The notes under the pieces were generated by a model that was not told the origin of the DNA, ran no database searches, and saw only the letters and a list, made by a program, of their open reading frames with translations. From positions 1 to 33,893 of the forward strand of contig CALGGR010000318.1 of NCBI GenBank assembly GCA_937915755.1: a DNA stretch of 33,893 nucleotides, written 5' to 3'. Below, one piece after another: positions 32,080 through 33,893 of the stretch. Numbering within the stretch: position 1 is the stretch's first letter; the number at the start of each line of letters is the position of its first letter. Source of the stretch: an uncultured Fretibacterium sp. (GTDB taxonomy: Bacteria > Synergistota > Synergistia > Synergistales > Aminobacteriaceae). The translations under genes were made by a program, and so were the position numbers.

Positions 32080-33816
32080 ATGTCAAGAAATTCATCACGC
32101 AGACATAATAATGACGCAGACCAAGAGAGACTCAGCTTCATACCGCTCGGAGGCTTGGGCGAAATCGGCAAGAACATGTACGTTCTCGAATACGGCGATG
32201 AGATTATCGTCATCGACTCCGGCCTTAAATTCCCGGACAGCGAATTGCCCGGAATCGACTACATAGTCCCAGACATATCGTACCTTGAGGAGAACCGCGA
32301 CAAAATCCTCGCAATAATCATCACACACGGCCATGAGGATCACGTCGGCGGCTTGCCCTATGTATTGCCTCGATTGGACGTCCCATTATACGGAACGCAG
32401 CTCACACTCGGACTGATCCGTAACAAGCTCATGGACGACATCCCAATGTACCGCCCTGATTATCACGAGATAAGGGCGGGCGATGTCATAAAGATAGGCT
32501 CGTTCACCGTGAGATTTATAGCCGTAGCGCACTCAATCCCTGACTGTGTAGCACTGAGCATTGAGACACCGTTGGGCCGGATAGTTCACACGGGGGACTT
32601 CAAGCTCGACAGCACTCCTGTTGACGGACGTGTTACTGATTACGGGGCTTTTGCCGAAGAAGGCGACAAGGGGGTGATGCTTCTTTGCTCCGACAGCACA
32701 AATGCAGAACGTAAAGGTTTCACACCTTCAGAACGCATAATCTCAGGGACTCTTGATACACTTTTCCGGACTTACAGGACGAAGCGGATAATAATCTCGT
32801 CATTCGCGAGCAACGTTCACAGGATTCAGCAGGTCGCGGACGTTTCAGCGCGTTTCAACAGGAAGATAGCATTCCTCGGACGAAGCATGTTACGGAATGT
32901 AGAGCTTGCAAGGGACACAGGGTATCTCAAGATTGACAGCAAGATGATAATTCAGGTTGAGGAAATCTGGAAGTATTCGGATAATAATCTAGTCGTCGTA
33001 ACGACAGGAAGTCAGGGCGAACCATTCAGCGGACTCGTAACTATGAGTCGAGGCGAGAACAGGGCGATAGAACTCGGCGAACATGATGTAGTTTTCCTTC
33101 TAGCGTCAGTAATTCCGGGCAACGAGAAGCTCATCAACAACACTATAAACCGTCTCTTCGCTCAGGGCTGCGAGGTAGTCTATGAGAAGGACAGGCAGAT
33201 TCACGTCTCCGGCCATGCTTCAAGCGAAGAACTCAAGATAATGCTGAACCTTACGCGCCCCCAATACTTCCTCCCGGTTCACGGCGAGTACAAGCACCTG
33301 GTCCGTCATTCACAGTTAGCGCAGGAAGTCGGAATATCACCGCGCAACATATTCCTTATGGTGAACGGAGATGTTCTGACATTCACGAGGAATGCTCCGC
33401 CGAAGAAGCACGGCCATGTTCGTTCAGGGGCAGTAATAGTTGACGGACAGGCAGCAGGGAGCATAAAGAGCGAGGTCTTGAAGGAACGCCGCGAAATCTC
33501 CGAGGACGGTGTAATCGCTGTAGCAGTAGCCGTTGATGACAAGGGAAATCTCCTAGCACCTCCGGCTATTGAGACGCAGGGAGTATTCATCTCAGAGGAC
33601 AGCAAGGACATCTTCAAGGAGCTTTTTGCCGTAGCAGAGCAGGCAGTTCAGGAATTAGCAGGAAGGCGTGCGAATCCAGACGCTATACGGAACACATTAG
33701 GTACGCGTGTCAGGGATGTCCTGAGGAAGCGCAACTCATCATTCGCGGTAGTAATGCCGATAGTGTCTGTAAAGTCACGAGACGACAGCAACATTTACGA
33801 GAAGGAATTCTTTTAG
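32080..33816 (+). CDS. rnj: Ribonuclease J
   Basis: This 578-residue metallo-beta-lactamase/beta-CASP ribonuclease cuts and 5'-trims mRNA and matures rRNA in bacteria lacking a full RNase E system. The zinc motif is ITHGHEDHVGGLPYV (HxHxDH, residues 83-88). Further motifs are VAHSIPDCVA, HTGDFKLD, the beta-CASP signatures SDSTNAE and SSFASNVHRIQQ, SGHASSEEL, and FLPVHGEYKHLV. The N-terminal ~15 residues are a short polar extension. A GGAAGG site precedes the ATG and the gene has its own -10 box. The stop TAG at 33814-33816 is only 15 nt before the second repeat element. Confidence 0.97.
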   Translation: MSRNSSRRHNNDADQERLSFIPLGGLGEIGKNMYVLEYGDEIIVIDSGLKFPDSELPGIDYIVPDISYLEENRDKILAIIITHGHEDHVGGLPYVLPRLDVPLYGTQLTLGLIRNKLMDDIPMYRPDYHEIRAGDVIKIGSFTVRFIAVAHSIPDCVALSIETPLGRIVHTGDFKLDSTPVDGRVTDYGAFAEEGDKGVMLLCSDSTNAERKGFTPSERIISGTLDTLFRTYRTKRIIISSFASNVHRIQQVADVSARFNRKIAFLGRSMLRNVELARDTGYLKIDSKMIIQVEEIWKYSDNNLVVVTTGSQGEPFSGLVTMSRGENRAIELGEHDVVFLLASVIPGNEKLINNTINRLFAQGCEVVYEKDRQIHVSGHASSEELKIMLNLTRPQYFLPVHGEYKHLVRHSQLAQEVGISPRNIFLMVNGDVLTFTRNAPPKKHGHVRSGAVIVDGQAAGSIKSEVLKERREISEDGVIAVAVAVDDKGNLLAPPAIETQGVFISEDSKDIFKELFAVAEQAVQELAGRRANPDAIRNTLGTRVRDVLRKRNSSFAVVMPIVSVKSRDDSNIYEKEFF

Positions 33817-33831
33817 CGCACTATGACCAGT

Positions 33832-33892
33832 ATACTTGACAGGATATTGAAGGAGGACCAGACTGCTACGTAATGTCAGTGTGCTGGACAGG
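33832..33892 (+). repeat. Dispersed 61-nt element, copy 2 (runs to window end)
   Basis: This is 58/61 identical to 27976-28036, with TTGACA (33836-33841) and CAGACT (33859-33864) again 17 bp apart, and CCAG-ACTG able to pair with CAGT-gtg-CTGG. The match ends one base before the last base of the window. An ATG 11 nt inside the preceding gap could start a 16-codon frame, MTSILDRILKEDQTAT, that crosses the element. A repeat exactly at the end suggests that the assembly stopped on a multicopy sequence. Confidence 0.8.
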
Positions 33893-33893
33893 T

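Overview
The window looks like one chromosomal contig of a Synergistota (Synergistaceae) bacterium, probably host- or rumen-associated. The best evidence is a surface protein (27818-25315, minus) that ends in a Gly/Ser stretch, a Cys, a hydrophobic helix and Arg-Arg-Lys-Lys, which is the layout of the Synerg-CTERM sorting signal. Gene content agrees: a yaaR/holB/yaaT cluster, CdaA/CdaR, RNase J, a PSP1 protein, and a SpoIVB-type S55 protein in an organism with no sporulation gene in view. No rRNA, tRNA or CRISPR array was seen.

Layout. (1) 1-2010, plus: remains of a polar amino-acid ABC transporter operon, with a decayed ATPase followed by an intact permease and binding protein. (2) 2011-5703, minus: an accessory block with an HD hydrolase, a GNAT protein, a sugar O-acetyltransferase, gene scraps, and a two-gene unit (62-aa protein plus a membrane protein with eight DnaJ-type CxxC motifs). 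(3) 5849-14926, minus: a housekeeping operon dnaX-dnaE-pyk-cdaA-cdaR, joining replication, glycolysis and c-di-AMP synthesis. (4) 15039-19478, plus: a coiled-coil protein, a membrane FlaA1/CapD-type nucleotide-sugar dehydratase and a YjbH-like outer-membrane protein, pointing to cell-surface polysaccharide. (5) 19522-25209, minus: a tightly overlapping operon prfB-S55 protein-tmk-yaaR-holB-yaaT; prfB carries the classic +1 programmed frameshift. (6) 25315-27818, minus: the large repeat-containing Synerg-CTERM protein, broken by one in-frame TAG and one frameshift. (7) 27819-28228: a long intergenic region with a structured 61-nt sequence that recurs at the very end of the window. (8) 28229-33816, plus: Na/Pi cotransporter, PBP1C and RNase J.

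Most notable points: (a) the promoter of the DnaJ-zinc-finger gene has perfect -35 (TTGACA) and -10 (TATAAT) boxes separated by 20 bp that include ten consecutive G/C pairs, the architecture of a slippage-controlled phase-variable promoter; (b) the surface protein has ten 27-nt tandem repeats, one of them 26 nt, so repeat slippage may switch it; (c) a dispersed 61-nt element, 58/61 identical between its two copies, coincides with the contig end, as expected of a multicopy element. All function calls are from reading motifs; no database search was possible.
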